Counted from the stretch's first letter, positions 42,459-51,946 are shown. The stretch: DNA of 64,000 nt from Sphingomonas soli NBRC 100801 (GCF_001591025.1 NZ_BCTZ01000016.1:62001-126000); one strand, 5' to 3'. The notes: a model not told the origin generated them from the sequence alone. Translations and numbers: made by a program.

Positions 42459-43109
42459 TCAGCCGATCTGGCTGGCCTCGAACGCCGCCAGTTGCGCGGC
42501 GAATGCGCGCTTGAACGCCGGCCGCGCCTCGGCCCGCGCGACATAGGCGGCGAGGTTCGGGAACTCGTTCAATATCCCCGAATGGCTCAGCCGCCGCAGC
42601 GCGTCCACGACCATCAGATCGCCGGCGGTGAATTCGCCTTCCAGCCAGTCGCCGTCCCCCAGCCGGCCGGAAAGGAAGCGCATCCGCCCACGCACGCGAT
42701 CGTCCACCATCTGCCGGCGCTCCGCCTGCCAGTCCTTTCCTGTTTCCAGATAGGCAACGACCTCGCGGTCGGCGATCACCGGCTCGATCGTCCCGGCGGC
42801 CGAAAACATCCAGGCGATCGCCCGCGCCCGCCCTTTCGCGTCCTCGGGAAGCAAGCCGGGGAAGCGCTCGGCGATGTGGAGCACGATCGCCCCGGTCTCG
42901 AACAATGTGAGATCGCCTTCCTGATAGGTTGGGATCTGCCCGAAGGGCTGGCGCGCCAGATGCTCCGGCTCCTTCATCTCGGCAAAGGAAAGCGCCTGCA
43001 CCGTATAAGGCTGCCCCGCTTCCTCCAGCGCCCAGCGCACGCGCATGTCGCGCGCCATGCCCCTTCCGCGATCGGGCGATGCTGCAAAAGCGGTGATCGT
43101 GATGGTCAT
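42459..43109 (-). CDS. Glutathione S-transferase family protein
   Basis: A 216-residue GST. The thioredoxin-like domain contains the family segment QPFGQIPTYQEGDLTLFETGAI, with the cis-Pro and the Glu-Thr/Ser glutathione contacts. The helical C-terminal domain has FTAGDLMVVDALRRL, the N-capping box Asp region. It is predicted to be cytoplasmic with unknown substrate. It is transcribed divergently from the cobalamin adenosyltransferase gene. Confidence 0.9.
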   Translation of the reverse strand: MTITITAFAASPDRGRGMARDMRVRWALEEAGQPYTVQALSFAEMKEPEHLARQPFGQIPTYQEGDLTLFETGAIVLHIAERFPGLLPEDAKGRARAIAWMFSAAGTIEPVIADREVVAYLETGKDWQAERRQMVDDRVRGRMRFLSGRLGDGDWLEGEFTAGDLMVVDALRRLSHSGILNEFPNLAAYVARAEARPAFKRAFAAQLAAFEASQIG

Positions 43110-43156
43110 TCCCTGGGGTCCTTCCGCCGGTTCGACGCGCAGGCTAGAAGCAGGTG

Positions 43157-43702
43157 ATGGTAAAGCTCAACAAGATCTACACCCGCACCGGCGATGACGG
43201 CACCACCGGGCTGGTCGATGGCTCGCGCATCGCCAAGTCCGCGCCGCTGATGGCGGCGATCGGCGATGTGGACGAAGCGAATTCGGCGATCGGCATCGCC
43301 CGCACCTATTTCATCGGCGACGATTTCGATCACACGCTCTCGCGCATCCAGAACGATCTGTTCGATCTCGGTGCCGATCTCGCCACGCCCCCCAACATCG
43401 AGGGTGCGTTGCGGATCGTTGCGTCGCAGGTCGAATGGCTGGAGCAGCGCATCGATCACATGAATTCGGCGCTGGAGCCACTGACCAGCTTCATACTTCC
43501 TGCTGGCGATGCATCGGCGGCCGCGCTCCACCTCGCCCGCGCGATCACACGCCGGGCAGAGCGCGCTGCCGTCGCCGCCGATGCCACTGGCTGGCCGCTC
43601 GCGTATCTCAACCGTCTCTCCGATTTCCTCTTCGTCGCCGCGCGTGCGGTGAACCAACAGGGGATGGGAGACGTTCTTTGGGTCCCAGGAGCTTCGCGCT
43701 AG
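43157..43702 (+). CDS. ATP:cob(I)alamin adenosyltransferase, PduO type
   Basis: A 181-residue enzyme that makes adenosylcobalamin from reduced cobalamin and ATP. The ATP-binding N-terminus KIYTRTGDDGTTGLVDG is diagnostic. RIQNDLFDLGADLATP and the C-terminal RLSDFLFVAARAVN with the conserved Arg/Asn complete the pattern. ATG 43157 is preferred over GTG 43154. No B12-dependent enzyme or cobalamin synthesis gene is visible here, so it probably serves a salvage route for an enzyme encoded elsewhere. Confidence 0.94.
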   Translation: MVKLNKIYTRTGDDGTTGLVDGSRIAKSAPLMAAIGDVDEANSAIGIARTYFIGDDFDHTLSRIQNDLFDLGADLATPPNIEGALRIVASQVEWLEQRIDHMNSALEPLTSFILPAGDASAAALHLARAITRRAERAAVAADATGWPLAYLNRLSDFLFVAARAVNQQGMGDVLWVPGASR

Positions 43703-43755
43703 GCTGTTTTCCAGCGCGGATCGACCTTGGCCGTGGCCGCGCTTGGAGAACATGA

Positions 43756-45012
43756 ATGCGAACAGAGCGCGAGTCCCAGATCGCGGCATCGCTTGCTGAT
43801 CGTTTTGCGCGCACCCGTGCGCTCAGCGCGGAGCTGGCAGAGCCGCTCTCCGATGCCGATGCCACGATCCAGTCGATGGACGATGCCTCGCCCGCCAAAT
43901 GGCATCTCGCGCACACGAGCTGGTTCTTCGAAACCTTCGTCCTGCGCGATCATGTGCCGGGTTATGCTCTTCACGACGAGCGCTTCCCCTTCCTGTTCAA
44001 CAGCTATTACGAAGCCGAAGGCGCGCGCCATGCCCGTCCGTCGCGCGGCATGCTGTCGCGGCCTTCGCTCGAAGAGGTGCTGGCCTATCGCCGAGCGGTC
44101 GACGAAGCGCTGCTCGCAGCGTTGCCCGGCCTCGCGCCCGATGCCGCCGCGCTGGTCACGCTTGGCATCAATCATGAAGAGCAGCATCAGGAATTGCTGC
44201 TGACCGATATCCTCCACCATTTCTCGGTAAACCCGCTGGAGCCTACGCTTTGGCAAGGTGCGCCCAAGGTACCCGTGGCGATGCCCGGCCCGATCGGCTG
44301 GATCGAAGGGCATGCGGGCATTGTCGAGATCGGCCATGCCGGAGATGGCTTCGCCTTCGATTGCGAAGGCCCGCGGCACCCGGTGCTGCTGGCCCCGCAT
44401 GCCCTGGCGAACCGCACGGTGACGAACGGCGAATGGGCCGCCTTCATCGCCGATGGCGGCTATCGCACGCCCGCCCACTGGCTGTCCGATGGCTGGGGAT
44501 GGGTTCAGGCGAACGGCATCGAAGCCCCGCTTTACTGGCGGATGGAGAAGGGTGCCTGGACGCGCTTCGGGCTGGATGGCCGCCGCCCGATCGACCCCGC
44601 CGCGCCCGTCACGCATGTGAGCTTCTACGAGGCGGATGCCTATGCGAGCTGGGCGGGGGCGCGCCTGCCCACCGAATTCGAATGGGAGGCTGCAGCGGCG
44701 TCGCACGATCCCGCCAGCGGCAATCAGCTCGACGCCGCCTGCCCGGTCGAGCCGCGGCCCTCCGCCGACGGTGCCGCCTTTTTCGGCGATGTATGGGAAT
44801 GGACGCGCAGCGCCTATCTTCCCTATCCCGGCTTCCGTGCCGCTGAGGGTGCGGTCGGCGAATATAATGGCAAGTTCATGAGTGGGCAGTGCATCCTGCG
44901 CGGCGGCAGTTGCGCCACGCCGCGTGGGCATCTGCGCGCCAGCTACCGCAACTTCTTTTATCCGCACCAGCGCTGGCAGTTCACCGGCGTGCGTTTGGCC
45001 AAGGATCTGTGA
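43756..45012 (+). CDS. egtB: Ergothioneine biosynthesis protein EgtB (sulfoxide synthase)
   Basis: A 418-residue non-heme iron enzyme joining hercynine to a cysteine or glutamylcysteine donor. It has a DinB-like N-terminal domain with iron ligands in HLAHTSWFFETFVL and NHEEQHQELLLTDI. The formylglycine-generating-enzyme-type C-terminal domain ends in GGSCATPRGHLRASYRNFFY and GVRLAKDL. The start follows TTGGAGAA. egtD lies downstream on the same strand, separated by a palindromic repeat. EgtA, EgtC and EgtE are not seen nearby. Confidence 0.95.
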   Translation: MRTERESQIAASLADRFARTRALSAELAEPLSDADATIQSMDDASPAKWHLAHTSWFFETFVLRDHVPGYALHDERFPFLFNSYYEAEGARHARPSRGMLSRPSLEEVLAYRRAVDEALLAALPGLAPDAAALVTLGINHEEQHQELLLTDILHHFSVNPLEPTLWQGAPKVPVAMPGPIGWIEGHAGIVEIGHAGDGFAFDCEGPRHPVLLAPHALANRTVTNGEWAAFIADGGYRTPAHWLSDGWGWVQANGIEAPLYWRMEKGAWTRFGLDGRRPIDPAAPVTHVSFYEADAYASWAGARLPTEFEWEAAAASHDPASGNQLDAACPVEPRPSADGAAFFGDVWEWTRSAYLPYPGFRAAEGAVGEYNGKFMSGQCILRGGSCATPRGHLRASYRNFFYPHQRWQFTGVRLAKDL

Positions 45013-45023
45013 TGGCTTCTATT

Positions 45024-45105
45024 CGTCATCCTCGCGAAAGCGGGGACCCAGAGCCGCGCGCGGGGTCTTTTGTTACCCTGGGTTCCCGCTTTCGCGAGGA
45101 TGACG
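45024..45105. repeat. Palindromic repeat between egtB and egtD
   Basis: The arms 45024-45050 and 45079-45105 are complementary at 26 of 27 positions, around a 28-base spacer that can itself fold. The arm begins CGTCATCCTCGCGAAAGCGG, related to the repeats at 15763 and 48016. It would form a long hairpin in an egtB-egtD transcript. It starts 11 bases after the egtB stop and ends about 19 bases before the egtD start. Confidence 0.85.
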
Positions 45106-45124
45106 AGGGCGGGGAATGCACGCC

Positions 45125-46102
45125 ATGCTGAAGCAAGAAGCCGAAGACGGCCAGACGACTCTCGCCGATCCCAATTTCCGCGCCGATGTGCTCAACGGCC
45201 TGTCGCTCAACCCGCGCGCCATTCCCGCACGCTGGTTCTATGATCGCCGCGGTTCGGAGCTGTTCGAGGCGATCACCGAACTGCCCGAATATTACCCCAC
45301 CCGCACCGAAACGGCGCTGCTGGAGCGGATCAGCCCCGAGCTTGGTGCCCTCGCCGCGCCCGATGCCGCGGTGGTCGAATTCGGTTCGGGCTCGTCCACC
45401 AAGACGCCGATCCTGCTGCGCGCGATCCAGCCCGCCGCTTATGTGCCGATCGATATTTCGGGCGATTTCCTCCGCCAGTCCGCCCGCGCGCTGTCGGCGG
45501 ATTTCCCCGGCCTGCCCGTCTATCCGGTCGAGGCCGATTTCCTCCGTCCTGTGCCCTTGCCGACTGAGGTCGCAAGCCTTCCCAAGCTCGGCTTCTTCCC
45601 AGGCTCGACGATCGGCAACATGCAGGCGTTCCACGCAGTCGATCTGCTGCGCGCGATGCGCGCGTGGCTGGGGGAGGGGGCGCGGCTGCTGATCGGCATG
45701 GACCGGGTCAAGTCGCCGGACGTGCTGGTGCCCGCCTATGACGACGCCCAGGGCGTGACAGCCGCGTTCAACCTCAATCTGCTCGAACGGATCAATCGCG
45801 AGCTGGACGGCACGATTCCCGTGGACGCATTCCGCCACCGCGCGATCTGGAACGCCGATGCGGCGCGGATCGAGATGCATCTGGAGGCGCAGCGCGACCT
45901 CGCCTTCACCGTCGATGGCCGGGCGTTCCATATGACTGCGGGGGAGAGCATCCACACCGAGAACAGTCATAAATACGGCCCGAACGGCGCCCGCATGCTG
46001 CTCCGTGCCGGAGGCTGGACGCCGATCCGCGAATGGACCGATCCCGAGGAATGGTTCACGCTGATCCTGTGCGAGGCGCAGACGCTGCGCCGTGCACCCT
46101 AG
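45125..46102 (+). CDS. egtD: L-histidine N-alpha-methyltransferase EgtD
   Basis: A 325-residue SAM-dependent enzyme trimethylating histidine to hercynine, the first step of ergothioneine synthesis. The SAM site is AAVVEFGSGSSTKTPILL, followed by YVPIDISGDFL, and FFPGSTIGNMQ is a family signature. The substrate-region segment HTENSHKYG is present near the C-terminus. ATG 45125 with GGGGAA upstream is preferred; an ATG three codons earlier has poor spacing. Works with EgtB encoded just upstream. Confidence 0.95.
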   Translation: MLKQEAEDGQTTLADPNFRADVLNGLSLNPRAIPARWFYDRRGSELFEAITELPEYYPTRTETALLERISPELGALAAPDAAVVEFGSGSSTKTPILLRAIQPAAYVPIDISGDFLRQSARALSADFPGLPVYPVEADFLRPVPLPTEVASLPKLGFFPGSTIGNMQAFHAVDLLRAMRAWLGEGARLLIGMDRVKSPDVLVPAYDDAQGVTAAFNLNLLERINRELDGTIPVDAFRHRAIWNADAARIEMHLEAQRDLAFTVDGRAFHMTAGESIHTENSHKYGPNGARMLLRAGGWTPIREWTDPEEWFTLILCEAQTLRRAP

Positions 46103-46142
46103 GGTTTGATCCGTCCGCTATTCAAGCCAGATGGATATTGCC

Positions 46143-47072
46143 TCAGCGCCACTCCGGCCGGGCGCGGAACACGGTCAGCCAGTTGACCGATCCGCGGCAT
46201 TCGCCGAGCACGCGGGCTTCGATCATCCGGAATCGGCTGCCGTCCCAAACCCAGCTTTGCGATGTGCCGCAATCGCCGATCCCGCGCCCCTTGGACGAGC
46301 TGGTCAGCACCCCGCCTTCAGTGGTGCCAAAGGATGCGTTGGTCAGGATCGCGGGATCGTCGCCCTCCATCCAGTCCGGCGCCACGTCGAATTCGGCGGG
46401 TGCGCCCTTGCCGCTGCGCAGCACAAAGGCGGCGGCGTTGAAATTATACGCGCCCGATCCGCACGGGATGAGCACTAGCGTGGTTGCAGCATCGAGTCGG
46501 TAGCGCTCGACCGGCAGGTCCGCCGCCGTCAACGACAGGTCGCAATTGCCCAGCTTCGCCAGTTCGCCCAGCACCGCCCTGGTCGGGCTTTCGGGTGCGG
46601 CCCTGGCGGTGCGGAGCGCTGGAACCACGGGAAGCGGTGCCGCGCCGCCGCGCTGCTCTGCCTTGATATAGTTCAGCGTCGCGGCCATCCCGGCGAGCGA
46701 GATGCGGCCAAGCGTGCGGGCGTCGCTGCGCAATTCCAGCCAATTTCCGGCCGCCATCGCCGTGGCCAGCGCCTCGGCGGGCGCGCCGCTCACCCGGTAA
46801 TTCTCGCCGACCGTGCCGCTCGCAACCTGCTTGCCGTCGACCAGCAAGATCACCGGGCCGCGCACCGGATCGGCGGGGTCGATCGCGATGCTGAGCGTAC
46901 CGTCCGCCTCGCGGGTCAGCAGCGTCTGACTGGGCGCGGTGCCGAGTTGTTCGGGTGCCTGCAGCGCGGTCGCTTCGCAGCGCCCCACATTGTCACACGC
47001 CACCGCCCAATCGTCGAAGACCTGCTCCTGTGGTGGGGTCTGCGCGGCGAGGGCAAGGAGCAAGGAAAGCAT
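46143..47072 (-). CDS. DUF1176 domain-containing secreted protein
   Basis: A 309-residue exported protein with a short signal (MLSLLLALAAQTPP). The DUF1176 pattern is QVFDDWAVACDNVGRCEAT near the start. Paired cysteines follow in GNCDLSLTA and LIPCGSGAYN, and the C-terminal part contains CGTSQSWVWDGSRFRM. It is probably periplasmic, with disulfides. The function of the family is unknown. The ATG at 47072 gives the natural signal peptide. The gene is divergent from the downstream dehydrogenase gene, 63 bp apart. Confidence 0.87.
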   Translation of the reverse strand: MLSLLLALAAQTPPQEQVFDDWAVACDNVGRCEATALQAPEQLGTAPSQTLLTREADGTLSIAIDPADPVRGPVILLVDGKQVASGTVGENYRVSGAPAEALATAMAAGNWLELRSDARTLGRISLAGMAATLNYIKAEQRGGAAPLPVVPALRTARAAPESPTRAVLGELAKLGNCDLSLTAADLPVERYRLDAATTLVLIPCGSGAYNFNAAAFVLRSGKGAPAEFDVAPDWMEGDDPAILTNASFGTTEGGVLTSSSKGRGIGDCGTSQSWVWDGSRFRMIEARVLGECRGSVNWLTVFRARPEWR

Positions 47073-47135
47073 GGCGACCACTCTAGCCGAATGCGCCTTG
47101 CAGCGGTAGTGGCGGGCCAGAACAGGAGAGTTTAG

Positions 47136-48005
47136 ATGAAGACGGTTGGCGTGATCGGGGCGGGGCAGATGGGCGCGGGCATCGCGCAGGTTTCGGCACA
47201 GGCCGGGTATCGCGTGCTGCTGTCCGACGTGGATCAGGCGCGCGCCGAAGCAGGCAGGGCGGGAATCGCGAAGCAGCTTGCCCGTGCGGTCGAGAAGGAA
47301 AAGATCGCACAGGCCGATATGGATGCGGCGCTTGGGCTGATTGAATGCGTTGGCGGCACCGATGCATTCGCCCCGTGCGATCTGGTCATCGAAGCCGCGA
47401 CCGAGCGTGAAGCGATCAAGCGTCAGATCTTCGAGAATGTCGGCAAGGTGCTCCGCGCCGATGCGATCCTCGCCAGCAACACCTCGTCGATCCCGATCAC
47501 CCGCCTGGCCCAGGCATCGCCCGATCCAGCGCGCTTCATGGGCGTGCACTTCTTCAATCCGGTGCCCGTGATGGGCCTGATCGAGCTGATCCGCGGGCTT
47601 GCGACATCCGATGCCACGGTCGCGGCGGTCGAGAAGTTCGGCCAGTCGCTCGGCAAGCGCATTGTCCATGCCAATGATGCGCCGGGCTTCATCGTCAATC
47701 GCGTGCTGATGCCGATGCTCAACGAGGCCTGCTTCGCGCTGGGCGAAGGCGTCGCGACGATCCCCGATATCGATGCCGCGTGCCAGCTCGGCCTAAATCA
47801 CCCGATGGGGCCGTTCACACTCGCCGATTTCATCGGCCTCGATACCTGCCTGGAAATCACGCGGGTGCTGTTCGAAGGCACCGGCGATCCCAAGTTCCGC
47901 CCCGCGCCGCTGCTGGTGAAGTATGTCGAAGCCGGCTGGTATGGCCGCAAGACCAGGCGCGGCTTCTACGACTATAGCGGCGCGGAGCCTGTGCCGACGC
48001 GGTGA
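47136..48005 (+). CDS. hbd: 3-hydroxybutyryl-CoA dehydrogenase
   Basis: A 289-residue NAD-dependent 3-hydroxyacyl-CoA dehydrogenase. The Rossmann motif is [20 protein letters not shown]. The catalytic His region is [20 protein letters not shown], and [20 protein letters not shown] starts the C-terminal domain. The short monofunctional form fits HbdA/PaaH-type enzymes in acyl-CoA metabolism. Substrate chain length cannot be read. A 12-bp perfect palindrome lies 11 bases after the stop. Confidence 0.94.
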   Translation: MKTVGVIGAGQMGAGIAQVSAQAGYRVLLSDVDQARAEAGRAGIAKQLARAVEKEKIAQADMDAALGLIECVGGTDAFAPCDLVIEAATEREAIKRQIFENVGKVLRADAILASNTSSIPITRLAQASPDPARFMGVHFFNPVPVMGLIELIRGLATSDATVAAVEKFGQSLGKRIVHANDAPGFIVNRVLMPMLNEACFALGEGVATIPDIDAACQLGLNHPMGPFTLADFIGLDTCLEITRVLFEGTGDPKFRPAPLLVKYVEAGWYGRKTRRGFYDYSGAEPVPTR

Positions 48006-48015
48006 TCCTGTTCTT

Positions 48016-48043
48016 CGTCATCCCCGCTCTCGCGGGGATGACG
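48016..48043. repeat. Short perfect palindromic repeat
   Basis: The 12-bp arms 48016-48027 (CGTCATCCCCGC) and 48032-48043 are perfectly complementary around TCTC. It lies between the convergent 3' ends of the dehydrogenase and nucleoside-transporter genes. No T-run follows, but the position would suit transcript end protection. It shares its GTCATCCC core with the repeat at 15763. Confidence 0.8.
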
Positions 48044-48069
48044 GTTATGCAGTCCGGACGGGTCAAGCT

Positions 48070-49389
48070 CTAGGGGAGCAGCAACCCCGCCAGTGCGGCT
48101 GACATCAGGTTCGCGAGGCTGCCTGCGATCAGCGCGCGGATGCCCAGCTTGGCGATCATCGGGCGCTGATTGGGGGCCAGGCTGCCGGTCGCGGCCATCT
48201 GGATCGCGATCGAGCTGAAATTGGCAAAGCCGCACAGCGCGAAGGTGATGATCGCCACGGTGCGCGGGGCTAGGTCCTTCATCATGCCCAGATCGATGAA
48301 GGCGACGAATTCGTTGAGCACGAGCTTCGTGCCGAACAGTCCGCCAGCAGCCACTGCTTCGCTCCACGAGATGCCGAGCAGGTACATGACCGGCGCGAAC
48401 ACCGCGCCGATGATCTTCTGGAAGCTGAGATCGGTGAGATAGGTCTGCGCCCAGCTCTGGAAGCCGGCGCCGAACGTTCCGGAATGCGCGGCGATCCAGT
48501 TGCCCAGCCCGCCGAGCAGGCCGTTGGCCAGCGCGACCAGCGCCACGAACGCCAGCACCATCGCGCCCACCGCGACGGCGATTTTCACGCCGGTCGATGC
48601 ACCGCTGGCGGCGGCCATGATCAGGTTCGAGGCGCGCTCTTCCTCTTCGACCTCGACTTCGACCGCCTTGATGACGTCGTCTTCCGGCGCGCCTTCGAGC
48701 GGCAGTTCGCCGTCCTTGGGTGCGATCTCGTCGGGCATGATGATCTTTGCCATCAGCAGCCCGCCGGGCGCTGCCATGAACGATGCCGCGAGCAGATAGG
48801 GCAGCGACTGCGGACCGAGCAGGCTGGCATAGGCGGCGAGGATCGTGCCGGCGACGCCCGCCATGCCCACGGTCATCACCGCGAAGAGCTGCGACGGGGT
48901 GAGCCGCGCCAGATAGGGACGGATCACCAGCGGCGATTCGCTTTGGCCGACGAAGATGTTCGCGGCCGAGCACAGCGATTCTACCTTGGTGACGCCGATC
49001 ACCTTCTCGATCGCGCCCCCGATCCACCGGATCAGGAACTGCATGATGCCCAGATGGTAGAGGATCGAGACCAGCGCCGCGAAGAAGATGATCACCGGCA
49101 GCGCCGCGATCGCGAAGCTGTTACCGCCCAGTTCGGGCTTGGCGAGCGGGCCGAACAGGAAGCTCGTGCCGGCACCGGCATAGCCGAGCAGGGCGGTGAC
49201 GCCGTTGGACAGGCCGTGGATCGCGGCCACGCCCCAACTGGTTCGCAATACGATCACCGCGATGCCGGCCTGGAGCAGGAACGCGGCCCCGACCACGCGC
49301 AGGCGGATGCCGCGCTTGTTGCTGGAAAGCAGGAAGGCGATGGCGAGGATCGCCACGATGCCGAAGATGCCGATAGGAAACTGGTTCAT
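48070..49389 (-). CDS. Concentrative nucleoside transporter (NupC/CNT family)
   Basis: A 439-residue permease with about ten or more helices. CNT signatures include GGNSFAIAALPVIIFFAAL, the NIFVGQSESPLVIRPYL motif with the nucleoside-binding Gln/Glu, and the C-terminal TKLVLNEFVAFIDL and ALCGFANFSSIAIQ. It imports nucleosides with a cation. An acidic cytoplasmic loop (EVEVEEEER, about residue 240) is notable. ATG 49389 overlaps the upstream gene's stop and follows AAGGGA. Confidence 0.94.
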   Translation of the reverse strand: MNQFPIGIFGIVAILAIAFLLSSNKRGIRLRVVGAAFLLQAGIAVIVLRTSWGVAAIHGLSNGVTALLGYAGAGTSFLFGPLAKPELGGNSFAIAALPVIIFFAALVSILYHLGIMQFLIRWIGGAIEKVIGVTKVESLCSAANIFVGQSESPLVIRPYLARLTPSQLFAVMTVGMAGVAGTILAAYASLLGPQSLPYLLAASFMAAPGGLLMAKIIMPDEIAPKDGELPLEGAPEDDVIKAVEVEVEEEERASNLIMAAASGASTGVKIAVAVGAMVLAFVALVALANGLLGGLGNWIAAHSGTFGAGFQSWAQTYLTDLSFQKIIGAVFAPVMYLLGISWSEAVAAGGLFGTKLVLNEFVAFIDLGMMKDLAPRTVAIITFALCGFANFSSIAIQMAATGSLAPNQRPMIAKLGIRALIAGSLANLMSAALAGLLLP

Positions 49390-49856
49390 CACGATCCCTT
49401 AGCAGCGCGTTCGGCCAGCATGATACGCCCCTTCGCCAGCGGGAGTTCGCTGCCGAGCGATTTGCCGTCCCCGGTCGCGCCTTTCGAACAAACGAATTTC
49501 ATGAGGGTATCGCCCTGTGTGCCGGGAGCATTGCCTTCCCATTCGCCCGCCATGTCCTCCGCGCCGTCAGACTTGAGCGACGAATCGAACATTTCACCCG
49601 TCATGAGGCGGGATTTGCCCGTGGCGCACTGGAACTCGACATGGAAGCGGAACGCGACCGCGCCTTCATCGTCCTTGGCCAGCACCGAGAAGATCATCGC
49701 TTCGGTGTTGCCGCCGGCGTTCACCCGGATGCTGTCCACATCGATGAAGGAAATGTTGGTGCCATTTGCGCTGCTGTCGGCAAAGCGCCAGTCGCTGGCG
49801 GCTGGAGCCGGCGCGGCGCCCAGCGCCAGGGTCAAAGCTGCGAAATGTGAAAACAT
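49389..49856 (-). CDS. Secreted protein, surface-adhesin E-like
   Basis: A 155-residue protein with a signal peptide (MFSHFAALTLALGAAPAPAA). It continues with DWRFADSSANGTNISFIDVD, a pattern resembling the Adhesin_E family (short exported proteins with a Trp and Tyr/Phe-Ile-Asp start). Two cysteines (QCATG, FVCSKG) may form a disulfide. The assignment is weak and based on pattern only. It overlaps the nucleoside-transporter start by one base, so the two are co-transcribed. Confidence 0.72.
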   Translation of the reverse strand: MFSHFAALTLALGAAPAPAASDWRFADSSANGTNISFIDVDSIRVNAGGNTEAMIFSVLAKDDEGAVAFRFHVEFQCATGKSRLMTGEMFDSSLKSDGAEDMAGEWEGNAPGTQGDTLMKFVCSKGATGDGKSLGSELPLAKGRIMLAERAAKGS

Positions 49857-49977
49857 GCGTCCCCCGCGTCCCGCAAGGTGCGGGAATCGCGGAAGCTTGG
49901 CGCGCTGGCGAGGCGAACGCAAGGCCCAGCCAACTTAGCGGCTTGCGGCGCGCGCAATTGGCGCTAGCGTCTGGGCG

Positions 49978-50664
49978 ATGGCCACGAACCCACCCGCGCT
50001 GCAGCGCTCACTTTTTGTCCTTTCGCTCTTTTACGGGGGGATGGTCTGCATCGCAGGCGTGCTCGGCAACAAGCTGGTGTCGCTGGGGCCGCTATCCGCG
50101 ATCGGCCCGATGCTGGGGCTCGAGCCGCTTGCGGTGGAGGCGGGGATTTTCGCGTTCCTGCTGCTCGTCGCCATTTCGAGCGCGATCGCCGAAGTCCATG
50201 GCGCGAAGGTGGCGAACCGCCTGGTCCAGATCGGCTTCGTACCGCTTCTGGTATCAATGGCGCTGATCGAGCTGGTGCTGAGCCTGCCCGCAGGCGCTGG
50301 TATGGATCCCGGCAGGCTTACCGCCTTCGAGATGATCCTGGGCCAGAGCTTTCGCATGATGCTCGCCGGGCTGATCGCCTATGGCATCTCGCAGACGCTC
50401 AACGTCACGATCTTCAGCCTGTTGAAGGGGCGCGAGGGATCCAGACTGCTCTGGCTGCGCTCCGCGATCGCCAGCGTCCTCTCGCAGGTCGTCGATACGG
50501 TGCTGTTCATCAGCATCTCCTTCTACGGCGTGTTTCCGATAGGCGGGCTGATGGTGGGGCAGATGGCGACCAAGATCGTATTGTCGATCCTGTTGGTGCC
50601 CGCGCTGATCTACGTGTTTGTCGGGATCGCCCGCGCGCTGGACGGGAAGCCCGCCGCGGCGTAA
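49978..50664 (+). CDS. Queuosine precursor transporter (YhhQ/QPTR family)
   Basis: A 228-residue membrane protein with about six helices. Family features include VCIAGVLGNKLVSLGP, SSAIAEVHGAKVANRLVQIG and RSAIASVLSQVVDTVLFISI, with the conserved Ser/Gln/Asp. It imports the queuosine precursor preQ0/preQ1-type base for tRNA modification. No que synthesis genes are in the window, but GluQ-RS (41373) uses the same modification. It starts about 120 bp from the divergent secreted protein gene. Confidence 0.9.
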   Translation: MATNPPALQRSLFVLSLFYGGMVCIAGVLGNKLVSLGPLSAIGPMLGLEPLAVEAGIFAFLLLVAISSAIAEVHGAKVANRLVQIGFVPLLVSMALIELVLSLPAGAGMDPGRLTAFEMILGQSFRMMLAGLIAYGISQTLNVTIFSLLKGREGSRLLWLRSAIASVLSQVVDTVLFISISFYGVFPIGGLMVGQMATKIVLSILLVPALIYVFVGIARALDGKPAAA

Positions 50665-50673
50665 TCGCGCCCG

Positions 50674-51570
50674 ATGACCAATGCTCCCGATCCCGCGCTG
50701 CTCGCGAAAGCGGAAACCCTAACCGAGGCGCTGCCCTATCTGCAGCGCTATGCCGGCCAGACCTTCGTGGTGAAATATGGCGGCCACGCGATGGGCGATC
50801 CGGAGCTGGCGCGCGATTTCGCCGAGGATGTCGTGCTGCTCAAGGCGGTCGGCATCAACCCGATCGTCGTCCATGGCGGTGGCCCGCAGATCGGCGCGAT
50901 GCTCAAGCGGCTCGGCGTGGAATCGAGCTTTGTCGGGGGGCTGCGCGTAACCGACGCCGCGACCGCCGAGGTCGCGGAAATGGTGCTGGCCGGCAAGATC
51001 AACAAGGAGATCGTCGCCTGGATCGCCGATGCGGGCGGTCGTGCGGTCGGCATTTCGGGCAAGGATGCCGGGCTGGTGATCGCCGAGAAGATCCGCCGCA
51101 GCGAACCCGATCCGAATTCGGGCATCGAGCGCCATGTCGATCTGGGCTTTGTCGGAGATCCGGTCTCGGTCGATCCCACGATCCTGTACGCGCTGGCGAA
51201 GGAGAATTTCATTCCCGTCGTTGCGCCCGTCGCGCTGGGCGAGGATGGGCAGACCTATAACATCAACGCGGATACCATGGCCGGCGCGATCGCCAGCGCC
51301 TGCGGTGCCTCGCGCTTCTTCCTGCTGACCGATGTGGCGGGCGTGCTCGACAAGACCGGCGAGCTTCAGACCTATCTCGATCCCACCCGGATCGAGGAAC
51401 TGAAGGCGGACGGCACGATCTCGGGCGGCATGATTCCCAAGGTCGAGACCTGCGTGAATGCCGTTCAGGCCGGGGTAGGCGCCGCCGTCATCCTGGACGG
51501 AAGGGTGCCGCACGCGATGCTGCTCGAAATCTTCACGCGGCAGGGTGCCGGAACGCTGGTGCACGCTTGA
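50674..51570 (+). CDS. argB: Acetylglutamate kinase
   Basis: A 298-residue amino-acid kinase phosphorylating N-acetylglutamate in arginine synthesis. It has [35 protein letters not shown], the arginine-sensitive-type N-terminal extension ([16 protein letters not shown]), and the C-terminal [14 protein letters not shown]. That extension suggests feedback inhibition by arginine, an inference from family knowledge. It starts 9 bp after the queuosine transporter stop. Confidence 0.97.
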   Translation: MTNAPDPALLAKAETLTEALPYLQRYAGQTFVVKYGGHAMGDPELARDFAEDVVLLKAVGINPIVVHGGGPQIGAMLKRLGVESSFVGGLRVTDAATAEVAEMVLAGKINKEIVAWIADAGGRAVGISGKDAGLVIAEKIRRSEPDPNSGIERHVDLGFVGDPVSVDPTILYALAKENFIPVVAPVALGEDGQTYNINADTMAGAIASACGASRFFLLTDVAGVLDKTGELQTYLDPTRIEELKADGTISGGMIPKVETCVNAVQAGVGAAVILDGRVPHAMLLEIFTRQGAGTLVHA

Positions 51571-51631
51571 TCCTTGTTAGCCCGCATATGTTTCCTGTAT
51601 CCCGGGGAAAACCGGCGTCGCGGAGAATGAA

Positions 51632-51946
51632 TTGACTCCCATTGTGATCATGCTCCTGCAGATTCTGCAGCTGCTTCTTACCGTTCTGTCGTGGATCATC
51701 ATTGCGGATGCGATCATGTCCTGGCTGATCGGGTTCAACGTCATCAGCCATTATAATGAGGGTGTCCGCACCGTGCGGATCGCGCTCGAGCGCATCACCG
51801 CGCCCATCTACAATCCGGTTCGGCGGATCATGCCCGACACCGGGCCGCTCGACCTGTCGCCGATCGTCGTGCTGCTGATCCTCTACGTTCTCAACAATTA
51901 CGTGCTGAGGACGGCGATCGAGCAACTCGCCAATGCGAGCTATTGA
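51632..51946 (+). CDS. YggT family membrane protein
   Basis: A 104-residue protein with two helices (about residues 6-28 and 80-95) and the family segments LSWIIIADAIMSWL and ITAPIYNPVRRIMPDTGPLD. YggT proteins are inner-membrane proteins of unclear role, often near cell-division or DUF167 genes, as here. The start is TTG 51632 because GGAG lies 6 bases upstream and the ATG at 51627 is out of frame and stops at once. It overlaps the DUF167 gene by 14 bases. Confidence 0.9.
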   Translation: MTPIVIMLLQILQLLLTVLSWIIIADAIMSWLIGFNVISHYNEGVRTVRIALERITAPIYNPVRRIMPDTGPLDLSPIVVLLILYVLNNYVLRTAIEQLANASY

